A stretch of DNA of 64,000 bases from Dokdonella_A soli (GCF_039523175.1 NZ_BAAAEU010000002.1:1-64000), one strand, 5' to 3'. Counted from the first letter of the stretch, positions 15,708-25,111 are shown. A program made the numbers and translations. The notes: generated by a model from the sequence alone, not told the origin.

Positions 15708-15877
15708 CGCGGCTGCCTCTCATCCGATGGTCGGTTCGTTGCGTCTTCGCCGCGCGCATTCGCGTCGGTCGGCGCGCAGTCGACGTTGTCCACGGTGCGC
15801 GAAAATGCACCGTCGCCATAGATCCACTTTCCTTTGCATTCCCCCATGCCAATTGTCGAAACGATCGACAGCCTGCG

Positions 15878-16171
15878 TTACCGCGGCTCCCGCGGAAAAC
15901 AGGCGGACTGGCTCATCACTTTCGAAAGCCGGATGCCATGAATGCGAGTACCGGTCATGTTGATCGGCAGCGCCGGGTACGGCGTGATCAGCGCTGCCGT
16001 TGATTGGCCAGGAGTGGCGAAGGTCTGCTGGGCGGCAAAGCTCAGCGTGGCTGCGCCCGGCGCGGCGGTATTGAGCAGCGTCGAGACGGTGTTGCCGCCG
16101 TCGTTCGCCACGCTCAGGTCGGGTTGGCCGTCGCCATTGATGCCCCGAGTTCGCTTGTACAACCCCGCCAC
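15878..16171 (-). pseudogene. FG-GAP gene fragment (left locus)
   Basis: The frame reads TRGINGDGQPDLSVANDGG then NTVSTLLNTAAPGAATLSF and AAQQTFAT, a single repeat unit of the large FG-GAP protein, then runs on into unrelated sequence to a stop. There is no signal peptide and no other unit. The same fragment with the same flanking DNA (GTTGTACAAGCGAACTCG) occurs beyond the right FG-GAP gene at 30171, so both are parts of one duplicated segment. Confidence 0.7.
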
Positions 16172-16221
16172 ACATCAGCCTTGTCGTGGAGGCGAATCCC
16201 AGGGATGCGACAAGGCCAACA

Positions 16222-17427
16222 TCAAGCAATCATGGGAACCGCGTCGGCGGATCCATTCTCCGACTCACCATCCTCATGGGAATAGCTGACTCGGTTGCGT
16301 CCATTTTTCTTGGAGCGATACAACGCTTCGTCGGCGCGACGCAAAACGTCTTCCCAGTGCCTGTCCGTTGTCCCTCGCAAGGCGATACCAACGCTCACGG
16401 TGGTCGAAAGGGATGTGCCGTTGGTATTCAACGCTGAACCTTCGATGTGCTCGCGCAGGCGCTCACCCATCGCGATCAAACGTTCTTGGTCAGCGTCCGT
16501 GATCAAAACGACAAACTCTTCGCCGCCTATGCGAAACCGGGCGTCGTAACCGCGCAATGTGCCGGCGGCCAGGGTGGTGACGTGACGAATGGCCGTATCG
16601 CCAACGGCGTGTCCATGCGTGTCATTGATCGACTTGAAATGATCGATGTCGAAGATGACAAAGGCCAGGGAATGGTTGCCACGACCCCGACGATTGAATT
16701 CTCGATGGGCGATGTCCTGCAATGCGTGCCGATTCAACCAACCGGTCAGATGGTCGGTACGTGACGCTCGGCGCAACGCCAGCTCCTGATGGCGTATCAC
16801 AATGAGGGCGCATCCCATTGTCGCTACTGACAGAAACACGAGCAACGCCAACGATCCGGAGGTTTGCATGAACTGACTGCCCAGGAATGTCAGCGTCGTT
16901 TGCGCGTTGAACACGATGAATAGTGCGCGCAAAAGCAATTGTGCGAAAAAGAAAAGTTCGATCAGGGCAAGTGGCCAATACGCCGGCTTCATGTCGTTTG
17001 CCGGCGCTCGCCATAACAGCAACACAACGCCGAGATTCAACGCCATGATGATGGGGTAGAACAGCATCAGCCGGTAGGTGATCGATGCGTGCACGAACGT
17101 CAGCCAATGTGCGGCGAAAACCAGCACCGACACTACGAGCAGCAAGGCCCAACCAGGTTGCCGCCCCAGATGGCGGCGCACACCGGCCAACAAAGCGCCG
17201 TGTCCCGCTATGTAGAGCGCATTGCCGATCGCTGGAGCAACCCAAAAGGGAACCCGATAAAACGTGGCCACCACGCCGACGCAATTGGTGGCCAGAAAGA
17301 ACACCCCGGCCCAGAACCAGTCCAGCAGGGACGCTTCGCGCGGACTGGCACGATGCAACACATACATCGTTGTCGTCATGATTGCGCTAGCCAACGCTGC
17401 AGCGAGCAATAGAGTCAACGTATCCAT
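16222..17427 (-). CDS. membrane-bound diguanylate cyclase
   Basis: A 401-residue protein. Six to seven hydrophobic segments fill the first ~220 residues, followed by a GGDEF domain with DHLTGWLNR, FDIDHFKSINDTHGHAVGD and the active-site motif RIGGEEF. An intact GGEEF motif predicts synthesis of cyclic di-GMP from two GTP at the inner membrane. I see no RxxD product-inhibition site before GGEEF. The ATG at 17427 follows GGAGAATCG. The gene occupies a module that interrupts the duplicated FG-GAP spacer, its stop codon lying at the module edge. Confidence 0.9.
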   Translation of the reverse strand: MDTLTLLLAAALASAIMTTTMYVLHRASPREASLLDWFWAGVFFLATNCVGVVATFYRVPFWVAPAIGNALYIAGHGALLAGVRRHLGRQPGWALLLVVSVLVFAAHWLTFVHASITYRLMLFYPIIMALNLGVVLLLWRAPANDMKPAYWPLALIELFFFAQLLLRALFIVFNAQTTLTFLGSQFMQTSGSLALLVFLSVATMGCALIVIRHQELALRRASRTDHLTGWLNRHALQDIAHREFNRRGRGNHSLAFVIFDIDHFKSINDTHGHAVGDTAIRHVTTLAAGTLRGYDARFRIGGEEFVVLITDADQERLIAMGERLREHIEGSALNTNGTSLSTTVSVGIALRGTTDRHWEDVLRRADEALYRSKKNGRNRVSYSHEDGESENGSADAVPMIA

Positions 17428-17474
17428 TTCGTCGATTCTCCGTGAATCGCCGTATCGATCCGCAAGTCCGCGTA
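16226..17474. other. module present in only one copy of the duplicated FG-GAP spacer
   Basis: The left spacer matches the right one (30001-30190) up to GCGCAGGTGTGTCAG, ending at 17475, and again from TTGATGTTGG, starting at 16225. Between them are about 1,249 bp holding only the cyclase gene. At the right locus the two halves are joined directly (GCCAG/TTTGATG). I see no terminal inverted repeats or target duplication, so either insertion or deletion is possible. Confidence 0.7.
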
Positions 17475-17525
17475 CTGACACACCTGCGCGAACCCATCAC
17501 CACGCCGCTCCGCGCACATTGCGGC

Positions 17526-17561
17526 GGCATCACACACACAGGCATGTGGGTGCGTGATGCC
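17526..17561 (-). terminator. stem-loop after the left FG-GAP gene
   Basis: GGCATCACACAC pairs with GTGCGTGATGCC (12-bp arms, one mismatch, 12-nt loop), 26 bp beyond the FG-GAP stop. There is no T-run, so it may stabilise or attenuate rather than terminate. It is conserved at the other locus (30020-30055). Confidence 0.5.
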
Positions 17562-17587
17562 CGCCGGACCGGCGAGTGTTTGGATAA

Positions 17588-20317
17588 TTATTCGAATCCG
17601 TTCGCGAAAATATAGTCGTGCACGATCGTACCGGTGGCGGGGCTGCCAGCGAATACCGCTTGATACTGCGTGTTGAGCAGCACCGAGACGGTGTTGGAAC
17701 CCGAGTTCGCCACGATCAGGTCGGGCTTGCCGTCGCCGTTGATATCGGCGGAGGTGATGGAAACGGGCCCCGTTCCCGTGCCGAAGGTCTGCTGGGCGGC
17801 AAAGCTCGGCGTGGCGGCGCCGGGCGTGGTGGCATTGAGCAGCACCGAGACGGTGTTTCCGCTGTAGTTCGCCACGATCAGATCCGGCTTGCCGTCGCCG
17901 TTGACATCGGCGACGGTGACCGAAGCGCGCCCCCCTCCCGTGGCAAAGTCCTGATGGGCGGCAAAGCTCGGTATGGCGCCTGGCGTGGTCGTGTTGAGCA
18001 GCACCGAGACGGTGTTGCCGTTGTAGTTCGCCACGATCAGGTCGGGCTTGCCGTCGCCGTTGACATCGGCGGCGGTGATGGAAACGGGAGCTGATCCCGT
18101 GCCGAAGGTCTGCTGGGCGGAAAAACTTGGTATGGCGGCGCCGGACGTCGTGGTGTTGAGCAGCAACGAGACAGTATTGTCGCCGCTGTTCGCCACGATC
18201 AGATCCGGTTTGCCGTCGCCGTTGACATCGGCGGCGGTGACGGATTGGGAACCTGATCCCGCGGCGAAGGCCTTCCGCGCGGCAAAGCTCGGCGCAGCGG
18301 CGCCAGGTGCGGTGGTGTTGAGCAGCACCGAGACGGTGTTGTCGCCTCCGTTCGTCACGATCAGGTCGGGTTTGCCGTCGCCGTTGACATCGGCGGCGGT
18401 GACGGAAATAGGCCCCGATCCGGTGACGAAGGTCTGCTGCGTGGCAAAGCTGGGCGTCGCGGCAGCGGGCGCGGTCGTGTTGAGCAGCACCGAGACGGTG
18501 GAGACGAAGTTGAAGTTGTAGTTCGCCACGATCAGGTCGGGTTTGCCGTCGCCGTTGACATCGGCGACGGTGACGGATCGGGGACTCGTTCCTGTGGCGA
18601 AGGTCTGCTGGGCGGCAAAGCTGGGCGTGGCGGCCCCAGGTGCAGTCGTATTGAGCAGCACCGAGACGGTGTTGTCGTTGGCGTTCGCCACGATCAGGTC
18701 GGGCTGGCCATCGCCGTTGAGGTCGGCGGCGGTGACGGAATAGGGACTCGATCCGGCGCCGAAGGCCTGCTGCGTGGCGAAGCTCGGCGTCGCGGCCCCA
18801 AGCGCGGTGGTGTTGAGCAACACCGAGACGGTGTTATCTAAGAAGTAGTTCGCCACAATCAGATCGGGCGTGCCGTCGCCGTTGACATCGGCGATGGTGA
18901 CTGAAAAAGGAAGCGATCCCGTGGCGAAGGTCTGCTGCGCGGCGAAGCTCGGCGTGGCGGCGCCAGGCGCGGCGGTGTTGAGCAGCACCGAGACAGTGTT
19001 GCTGCCGTTCGCCACGATCAGATCGGGCTTGCCGTCGCCGTTGACATCAACGGCGGTGACGGAATAGGGAGTCGTTCCCGTGGCGAAGGTCTGCTGGGCG
19101 GCAAAGCTCGGTGTGATGGCGCCGGGTGCGGTCGTGTTGAGCAGCACCGAGACGGTGTTGTCGCCACGGTTTGCCACGATCAGGTCGGGCTTGCCGTTAC
19201 CGTTGACATCGGCGGCAGTGACGGAATCGGGCCCCGTTCCCGTGCCGAAGGTCTGCCGCGGGGCAAAGCTCGGCGTGGCGGCACCGGGCGCGGTCATATT
19301 GAGCAGCACCGAAACGGTGTTGTCGCTCTGATTCGCCACGATCAGATCCGGTTTGCCGTCGCCGTTGACATCGGCGGGGATGACGGACCGCGGATTCCAT
19401 CCGGTGGCAAAGGTCTGCTGCGGGGCAAAGCTCGGCGTGGCGGCACCGGGCGCGGTGGTGTTAAGCAGCACCGAGACGGTGTTGGCATTACGGTTTGCCA
19501 CGATCAGATCGGGCTTGCCGTCGCCGTTGACATCGGCGGCGGTGACGGCAACAGGAATCGATCCTGTGGCGAAGGTCTGCTGCGTGGCAAAGGTCGGCGT
19601 GGCGGCGCCGGGCGCGGTCGTGTTGAGTAGCACAGAGACCGTGTTGTCATTGAGGTTCGCCACGATCAGGTCGGGTTTGCCGTCGCCGTTGACATCGGCA
19701 GCAGTGACTGAATAGGGATTCGATCCCGTGGCGAAAGTCTGCTGGGCGGCAAAGCTGGACGTGGCGGCGCCGGGCGCGGTCGTGTTGAGCAACACCGAGA
19801 CCGTGTTGTCGCCGTAGTTCGCCACGATCAGATCGGGCTTGCCGTCGCCGTTGATATCGGCCGCGGTGACGGAATCCGGTTTCGTTCCCGCGGCGAAGTT
19901 CTGCCGGGCGGCAAAGCTCGGCGTCGGGCCGATACCGGTCGCGCCATCGAGCTGCAACTGGAACGTGCGGTTGGCGCCGCCGCCGGTTTGGGAGCTGAGC
20001 GTGATCGGAATCATCGCACTGCCCGCACCGGCGGGAACGGTGATCGTGCCGGAGGCTGCCGAATAATCCGTGCCGGCGAGCGCTGTGCCATCCAGCGTGT
20101 GGTAGTTCAGTACCGCTTCGTAGCCCAGGTCGCCGCTGCGCGTCACCGGAAACAACATCGTGACGGGCGTTCCGCTGCTGCCTTTGCTGGCGTTCGCCAC
20201 CGTGAGCGTCGTGGTGTCGGCGTGGGCCGATGCGGCCAGGCACAATGCCAAGGCACCCAGGAACGATACCGGGCGACGCGTTATCCAGTGACGCCGGTTC
20301 GATGCGCTCGTTGACAT
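17588..20317 (-). CDS. exported FG-GAP/VCBS repeat protein with Calx-beta-like domain
   Basis: A 909-residue exported protein. After a signal peptide ending SAHAD comes a Calx-beta-like segment (VLNYHTLDGTALAGTDYSAA, then GTITVPAGAGSAMIPITL). Fourteen repeats of 54-63 residues follow, each with SVTAADVNGDGKPDLIVAN and NTVSVLLNTTAPGA; the DVNGDGKPD loops are calcium-binding-type FG-GAP loops. Fourteen units could make two seven-bladed propellers. It ends GTIVHDYIFANGFE. It is probably secreted or surface bound and may mediate adhesion, but this is inference. It shares almost all features and its flanks with the gene at 27270. Confidence 0.85.
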   Translation of the reverse strand: MSTSASNRRHWITRRPVSFLGALALCLAASAHADTTTLTVANASKGSSGTPVTMLFPVTRSGDLGYEAVLNYHTLDGTALAGTDYSAASGTITVPAGAGSAMIPITLSSQTGGGANRTFQLQLDGATGIGPTPSFAARQNFAAGTKPDSVTAADINGDGKPDLIVANYGDNTVSVLLNTTAPGAATSSFAAQQTFATGSNPYSVTAADVNGDGKPDLIVANLNDNTVSVLLNTTAPGAATPTFATQQTFATGSIPVAVTAADVNGDGKPDLIVANRNANTVSVLLNTTAPGAATPSFAPQQTFATGWNPRSVIPADVNGDGKPDLIVANQSDNTVSVLLNMTAPGAATPSFAPRQTFGTGTGPDSVTAADVNGNGKPDLIVANRGDNTVSVLLNTTAPGAITPSFAAQQTFATGTTPYSVTAVDVNGDGKPDLIVANGSNTVSVLLNTAAPGAATPSFAAQQTFATGSLPFSVTIADVNGDGTPDLIVANYFLDNTVSVLLNTTALGAATPSFATQQAFGAGSSPYSVTAADLNGDGQPDLIVANANDNTVSVLLNTTAPGAATPSFAAQQTFATGTSPRSVTVADVNGDGKPDLIVANYNFNFVSTVSVLLNTTAPAAATPSFATQQTFVTGSGPISVTAADVNGDGKPDLIVTNGGDNTVSVLLNTTAPGAAAPSFAARKAFAAGSGSQSVTAADVNGDGKPDLIVANSGDNTVSLLLNTTTSGAAIPSFSAQQTFGTGSAPVSITAADVNGDGKPDLIVANYNGNTVSVLLNTTTPGAIPSFAAHQDFATGGGRASVTVADVNGDGKPDLIVANYSGNTVSVLLNATTPGAATPSFAAQQTFGTGTGPVSITSADINGDGKPDLIVANSGSNTVSVLLNTQYQAVFAGSPATGTIVHDYIFANGFE

Positions 20318-21052
20318 GGCTTTCCTTCAGGTCGAGGTGAGTCGGATGCGCGACAAACCCGGGGTCTTAGCAAGAGCCATGCCGTTGACCCGTAAGGGGG
20401 GCTAGCACCGCTCGATCGCGGTAGCCGTTGCGTGCGCCAAGGATGTCCCGCGCATCCGGTGGGATGAATCAGAGCCCGCAGTTCTCAACGCGCCAGACTC
20501 ACGACGATCAATCCTCCGGGGAGGACATCGATTGCGGTCCACCGCGCGGTCTCGACAAACGCCAGCGACTCGACCTCTGCTCCGCGAGCGGATCGAGTGA
20601 TGTCAGCATCGGCCAATCGCAGCTTCAGAAACGTGGCCGATTGACGCAATGCGTGCCGAAAGACTGGCGGGGATTCGCTCTCCGCACATCCTGCGAGCCT
20701 AGCGGCCGTCGAATTCGTTCCCGCCATCACGTACCGCTGATCGCGTTCGGTCCCTACCTTGCGCGTCGCATTCAGCACGCGGTTCGTTGCCGAAATTCGA
20801 GCGTAGCTGCTCGGCAGGCGCTGAGTGTGGAGGGCGTCGCTGGGCCCGCATGTATAGCGCGGCTACCACCAGCAGATGAACCTACTACCGTCGGATTCAT
20901 CATCGGCGTGAGGTTCACATCCAGCAGAAAACACCTGATTCAACATCGGCGCAGCTGTGCAAGCAATTTCGGAACTCCAATCTATCAGCAACGCAAAACG
21001 CAGAGGGCTGCCTCCGGCACTGAAGCAGACAATCGCCAAACGAATGGGGCAA
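20318..21052. other. intergenic region upstream of the left FG-GAP gene
   Basis: The first ~100 bp (GCGCATCCGACTCACCTCGA and GGCATGGCTCTTGCT on the minus strand) match the region just upstream of the FG-GAP gene at 27270 and should hold its promoter. The repeat at 20541-20655 follows. Beyond about 20660 I see no supported gene; a 97-residue minus-strand frame at 20485-20778 has no recognisable family. Confidence 0.5.
20541..20655 (-). repeat. upstream element of FG-GAP duplicon, left copy
   Basis: About 115 bp nearly identical to 26864-26977, in the same orientation relative to the FG-GAP gene it precedes. The core reads CAGCATCGGCCAATCGCAG on the plus strand. Both copies keep one open frame (LRLADADI.RSARGAEVESL), so this might be a worn coding remnant or a regulatory element. 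Confidence 0.65.
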
Positions 21053-21775
21053 TCAAGAACTGGAGAGCGCGTGACCAAGTCGCACGGCATCCGTCATGGC
21101 GGCACGATAGGCGCGGCCCGTGGGAAGGAGAAGGCCATCGTGCAATCTGACGTCGGTCGCCGAAATCGAGCGTATGAAGCGCATGTTGACCAGATGAGAC
21201 TTGTGGATCCGCACGAAGCCGAAGGGCGTCAGCCGCCGCTCGAGTTCTTTCATCGCCTCGGAAGCGAAAACCTGCTCGTCTCCCGTGTAGACAATGGAAA
21301 AGTTGCCCGCCGCTTCGATCCTCAAAGTCCGCGCAGGATCCACCAGCCGATGTGCACTTCCGCATTTGATCGAGAGCCGTGCCGGCGTCTTGACTGTGGA
21401 TTCGGTTCTCGCTGCCAGCAGCAAGGGGCGGATATGGTCGAGACATCGGTACAGACGCTGCGCGGACACAGGCTTGAGAAGATAGTCACGCACACCGAGT
21501 TCGAACGCGCTCAGGGCGTGCTCCATGTGAGCGGTCAACAGTACCGTCACCGGCGGGTCGGCAAGTGCGCGGAGAAAATCCAAACCGCTCATCTCCGCCA
21601 TTGCGACATCAAGAAAAAGCAGGTCGGGGCGCTCGGCACCGAGCGCAGACAGGGCGCGCGAAGGCGAGGTCCATGTCGCCGCGAGCTCGATATCGGAAAC
21701 GTTCTTCAGCAGCGCCCGAAGCGCCTCGTGCGCGCTCGGCTCATCGTCAACGCTAACGGCCTTGAACCGGCTCAT
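21053..21775 (-). CDS. LytTR-type response regulator
   Basis: A 240-residue response regulator. The receiver domain occupies residues 1-120 with acidic pocket D10-D11, phospho-acceptor Asp56 in LLFLDVAM and the LLKPVS lysine. A LytTR DNA-binding domain fills the C-terminal half (RIEAAGNFSIVYTGDEQVF, then FVRIHKSHLVNMRFI). LytTR proteins bind paired short direct repeats as dimers. Its ATG overlaps the histidine kinase stop codon by 4 bp, so the pair is translationally coupled. Targets are unknown; the divergent serine hydrolase is an obvious candidate. Confidence 0.93.
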   Translation of the reverse strand: MSRFKAVSVDDEPSAHEALRALLKNVSDIELAATWTSPSRALSALGAERPDLLFLDVAMAEMSGLDFLRALADPPVTVLLTAHMEHALSAFELGVRDYLLKPVSAQRLYRCLDHIRPLLLAARTESTVKTPARLSIKCGSAHRLVDPARTLRIEAAGNFSIVYTGDEQVFASEAMKELERRLTPFGFVRIHKSHLVNMRFIRSISATDVRLHDGLLLPTGRAYRAAMTDAVRLGHALSSS

Positions 21776-22773
21776 GGCGCGATGTCGATCGTGGCACGGT
21801 ACACACCCTCTTCCGCGTGCGTACGGAACGCGCTCTTTTGGGGATAGAGCAAGTGCAGACGATTCCTGACATTTGTCTGCCCGATGCCCATGCCCCTGCC
21901 TGCCTGTTCCGGCACTGGGAAACGGTTCGTCACTTCGAACTGCATCTGCGTCTCAGCGACGCTGACGGAAATATTGATTTCAAGTGTTCCATCGGGAAAG
22001 CGCCCGTGCTTCACAGCGTTCTCGAACAGCGTCGCGAGCAACATCGGCGGCACGGGAACGTCGAGATCGCCGTTCGTTTTGATCGTGATCGCCACGCGCT
22101 CGGGATTTCGTGCGCGTTCCAGCACGGCATAGTGATCGATGAAGTCGAGCTCGTCGTGCAGAGGAATCCAGCGTTTGCGCGTGCGGTCGATGACATGGCG
22201 CAGTGCTTCGGACATCGCCAGGAATAGCGGTATCGCTTTCTCGTGATCCGTCAGTAGCACCGAATACACGGTGTTGAGCATATTGAAGAGCGCGTGCGGC
22301 GCCAGTTGCGCATCGAGTAGACGCAATTCCGTCTGAGCTTGCAGCTCGAGCGCTCGGGCCAGACGCTTGCGATAGAGGAAGCCGCGCACGGCAAACCACG
22401 AAGCGACACCGAAGAGGGGTATCAGGGCGAAGTTCGTGACGCTTTCGCCCATCGAGGGCACAAACCCGAAGGCGGGGTAGATCACGGCGCGCTGCAGCGC
22501 GAGCCACACCAGTGCCAAGCCGTAGGTAGCAAGAATCCGCGGAGCCAGCGACAGCCGGCTCTTCGTGAGCTCCATCAGCCAGTAGTAGGAGACCAGCGGC
22601 GGGACCACAAGCAACACCGTCGCCGCCGAAACCGCCACGGCGTCCGCACGATCGAACCGATAGGCGGAAAACAGCACCGCCCACAACACCAATGCAGCGA
22701 CGAGGCCGATGGCGGCCAGCGCTGTCCCGTCGTTCGTCACGTCGAACGGGTGTTCGTCATTTCCGGTTTGCAT
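21772..22773 (-). CDS. LytS/YehU-type sensor histidine kinase
   Basis: A 333-residue inner-membrane sensor. Four hydrophobic segments (starting LAAIGLVAALVLWAVLF) lead into the His_kinase domain, with the phospho-acceptor in LDAQLAPHALFNMLNTV, an N box LFENAVKHG and a G box GMGIGQTNVRNRL. It would phosphorylate the overlapping LytTR regulator. The ATG at 22773 is used because a longer in-frame start at 23046 would run across the divergent hydrolase gene. The signal sensed is not visible. Confidence 0.9.
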   Translation of the reverse strand: MQTGNDEHPFDVTNDGTALAAIGLVAALVLWAVLFSAYRFDRADAVAVSAATVLLVVPPLVSYYWLMELTKSRLSLAPRILATYGLALVWLALQRAVIYPAFGFVPSMGESVTNFALIPLFGVASWFAVRGFLYRKRLARALELQAQTELRLLDAQLAPHALFNMLNTVYSVLLTDHEKAIPLFLAMSEALRHVIDRTRKRWIPLHDELDFIDHYAVLERARNPERVAITIKTNGDLDVPVPPMLLATLFENAVKHGRFPDGTLEINISVSVAETQMQFEVTNRFPVPEQAGRGMGIGQTNVRNRLHLLYPQKSAFRTHAEEGVYRATIDIAP

Positions 22774-22846
22774 AGGCGCGGAACCCTCAACTACGTTCCA
22801 CTCATCGACGAATCGCGTCGCCAGCGCAATATACAAGGACGCTTCG

Positions 22847-24043
22847 ATGAGAATAGCCACCTTCACCCTCGCCATCATCGCGACCTGTTTGAGTTGCGTG
22901 AGCGGCGACGCGCGCTCGGATGATTTGCCAGCGGCGGCAGGCAAGACGTTTGCGTCCGGCGGTTTCGAGCGCGCCGCCTTGTTGGATTCGGGTGTTCCGC
23001 TGGTGATCAAATCCCGGCGCGTCGCCGGTGTCGGCATTGCCGTCATTCGCGGCGGCCGCGTCGTCTGGACGGGCTACTACGGCGAACAAGGTCCCGGCGT
23101 GCCGGCAACCCGCGAAACCCTGTTCAACACCGCGTCGCTGGCGAAGTCGATTACAGCTGAGACCGTGTTGCGACTGGTTGCACAGGGGAAGGTGTCGCTC
23201 GATGAATCGATCGCCGCGTACTACGTCCACCCCGATCTCGCCGGCGACCCGCGCTACAAGAAGCTGACTCCGAGGCTCATTCTCAGCCATCAGCCCGGGC
23301 TTCTGAATTGGGGATACCTGTACAAGGACAACAAGCTGGCATTCGTGGCCGACCCTGGCGTGCGATTCGGTTACTCGGGTGCCGCTTACGACATTCTCGC
23401 CAGGTTCCTCGAGAAGAAGCTTCACACCGACTTCGAGACCCTCGTCAAGAAGTCGGTGTTCGACCCGATCGGCATGACCAACGTCTCGATGAAGCGACGT
23501 CGCTCGATCGACGCGCATGTCACGACGCCGATGAACAGCAATGGCGTCTACGAGGCCCCCTATACAACGTCCCAGCCGGATTGGCACCACGGCACCTGGA
23601 GCTCGGCTTCCGATCTGTTCGTCACCGTCGACGACTATGCCAAGTTCGTGATCAGCGTCATGAAGCACGAAGGTCTGCCTCCGTCATTGGCGGCCGAGCA
23701 GATCCGTCTTCACTCGTCATTTGTCGGTGCGCCGGAGTGGGAATGTGCCCCCGACTCATCGCTCACCTGTCCCGATCGCTACGGCTTCGGCTTGGGATGG
23801 ATGGTGTTCGAGTACGGCACCACGAAGATCGTCTGGGGTGGAGGAAACGATTCGGGCGAGAATGCCATGGTGTACTTTTCGCCCAATGCGCCGGGCGACG
23901 CAGCGATTGTGTTCGTCAATGGCGGCAACGGAGTCTTCGCTGCGCCCGACATCATCGATTTGATCGACGACACGCAGAAGCTCGGCGCGTACATTCGGCA
24001 ACTGATTGACCGGCATGCGCACGCGAAGGCTCCGCAGCAATGA
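22847..24043 (+). CDS. exported serine hydrolase (beta-lactamase/class C-like family)
   Basis: A 398-residue secreted protein of the beta-lactamase-related serine hydrolase family (Pfam Beta-lactamase; AmpC/esterase EstB relatives). A signal peptide ends near CVSGDARS. The catalytic Ser-x-x-Lys is in FNTASLAKSITAE, the Tyr motif in GVRFGYSGAAYDIL, and a HGTWSSASDLFVTVDDYAKF segment is typical. It may be a D-aminopeptidase, esterase or penicillin-binding-type enzyme; resistance activity is not implied. The ATG at 22847 follows AAGGA. It is divergent from the LytS/LytTR pair with a 73-bp gap, suggesting regulation by that pair. Confidence 0.85.
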   Translation: MRIATFTLAIIATCLSCVSGDARSDDLPAAAGKTFASGGFERAALLDSGVPLVIKSRRVAGVGIAVIRGGRVVWTGYYGEQGPGVPATRETLFNTASLAKSITAETVLRLVAQGKVSLDESIAAYYVHPDLAGDPRYKKLTPRLILSHQPGLLNWGYLYKDNKLAFVADPGVRFGYSGAAYDILARFLEKKLHTDFETLVKKSVFDPIGMTNVSMKRRRSIDAHVTTPMNSNGVYEAPYTTSQPDWHHGTWSSASDLFVTVDDYAKFVISVMKHEGLPPSLAAEQIRLHSSFVGAPEWECAPDSSLTCPDRYGFGLGWMVFEYGTTKIVWGGGNDSGENAMVYFSPNAPGDAAIVFVNGGNGVFAAPDIIDLIDDTQKLGAYIRQLIDRHAHAKAPQQ

Positions 24044-24085
24044 TCTGATCGTCGAACCACTCATCGTTCGAACCACTCTTGGTGA

Positions 24086-25111
24086 TCAACGGCGGCGCGC
24101 TGATGCATCCCGACCGGAGCCGTGATCACGATCTCCCGGCACACGCGCATGAAGTCTGGCGATCCGGCCGGCAGTCCGGGCCAGTTGTTCACGCAATGCG
24201 GGCGGTCCGACCACGATCACATCGATGCCCAACCGCATCAATTCGCGGATGCCGAAATCGATGGACTCGATCGGCAGCCGGCAGCGCACCCAACCTCTCC
24301 GATCGGGCTTGCCGGCGCTTTTCGAGGCTGCGCTCGTCACATAGGGTCCGAGAAGCTCGAGTCGCTTCATGCCTTCGGGTGAAAGTCTTACGTCTGCGTG
24401 CTCGTGATAGACGCTCGCCTCGTAGTCGCGCACGGTTTCTTCCCAATGCGCCGCCAGATCGAAATTCTTAGGCCGCGTGAACACCTCGTCACACATCTCG
24501 GCGTCGTGAATGTTCGCCGCGCGGTAGGTACGGACGGATTTTCCGCTCTGCGCCACGAGGTACCAGATGCCACCCTTGAGCACGAGGCCGAGTGGAGCAA
24601 GGGTGCGCGAGCGTGCTTCCGTTTCGCCGGCGCGGCGGTAGCGCAGCTTGAGCATGCGCTCGCTCCACACGGCGCGCGCGAGTACGGGCAATGACGGCAG
24701 TTGATCGACCTCGTGAAACCAGGCGCCCGCATCCAGATGAAAGCGCGCAGCGATGCGCTCGGCTCCGGGCTGCACGTTTGCTGGAAGTGCCGCCAGCAAC
24801 TTGAGCCGCGCCGTGGAAAGAACTTCGGCAAGGCCCATTTGCGCGGCGGGGCCGGGGAGGCCGGCGAGAAAGAGCGTTTCCGCCTCGGATTGGTTGAGGC
24901 CTGTGAGCATCGTGCGGTACCCGTCCCGCAACCGGAAGCCGCCGTTGCGTCCTCGATCGGCATAGACAGGAATGCCCGCAGCGCTCAGCTGATCGATGTC
25001 GCGATGGATCGTGCGTACAGCGACCTCGAATTCCGCCGCCAGTTGGCTCGCGCTCATGCGACCGCGCGTTTGCAGCAGCATCAGGATCGACAGGAGGCGA
25101 CTCGCCAGCAT
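24086..25111 (-). CDS. YafY-type HTH/WYL domain transcriptional regulator
   Basis: A 341-residue regulator. A DeoR-like winged helix-turn-helix sits at residues 1-60 (SASQLAAEFEVAVRTIHRDI is the recognition region), then a WYL domain (PLGLVLKGGIWYLVAQ) and a C-terminal WCX-like extension. WYL domains sense nucleic acid or small ligands and control defence or stress genes in many bacteria. It is divergent from an exported DUF1579-like gene, and the gap holds palindromes that begin immediately before its ATG, which fits autoregulation. Confidence 0.9.
   Translation of the reverse strand: MLASRLLSILMLLQTRGRMSASQLAAEFEVAVRTIHRDIDQLSAAGIPVYADRGRNGGFRLRDGYRTMLTGLNQSEAETLFLAGLPGPAAQMGLAEVLSTARLKLLAALPANVQPGAERIAARFHLDAGAWFHEVDQLPSLPVLARAVWSERMLKLRYRRAGETEARSRTLAPLGLVLKGGIWYLVAQSGKSVRTYRAANIHDAEMCDEVFTRPKNFDLAAHWEETVRDYEASVYHEHADVRLSPEGMKRLELLGPYVTSAASKSAGKPDRRGWVRCRLPIESIDFGIRELMRLGIDVIVVGPPALREQLARTAGRIARLHARVPGDRDHGSGRDASARRR

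Noticed and set aside
20485..20778. 97-residue minus-strand frame upstream of the left FG-GAP gene
   Set aside because: No recognisable family, no clear ribosome site; only part is conserved at the other locus, where the frame ends differently.
22847..24043. Antibiotic-resistance beta-lactamase
   Set aside because: The family also includes esterases and D-aminopeptidases; sequence alone does not support beta-lactam hydrolysis.
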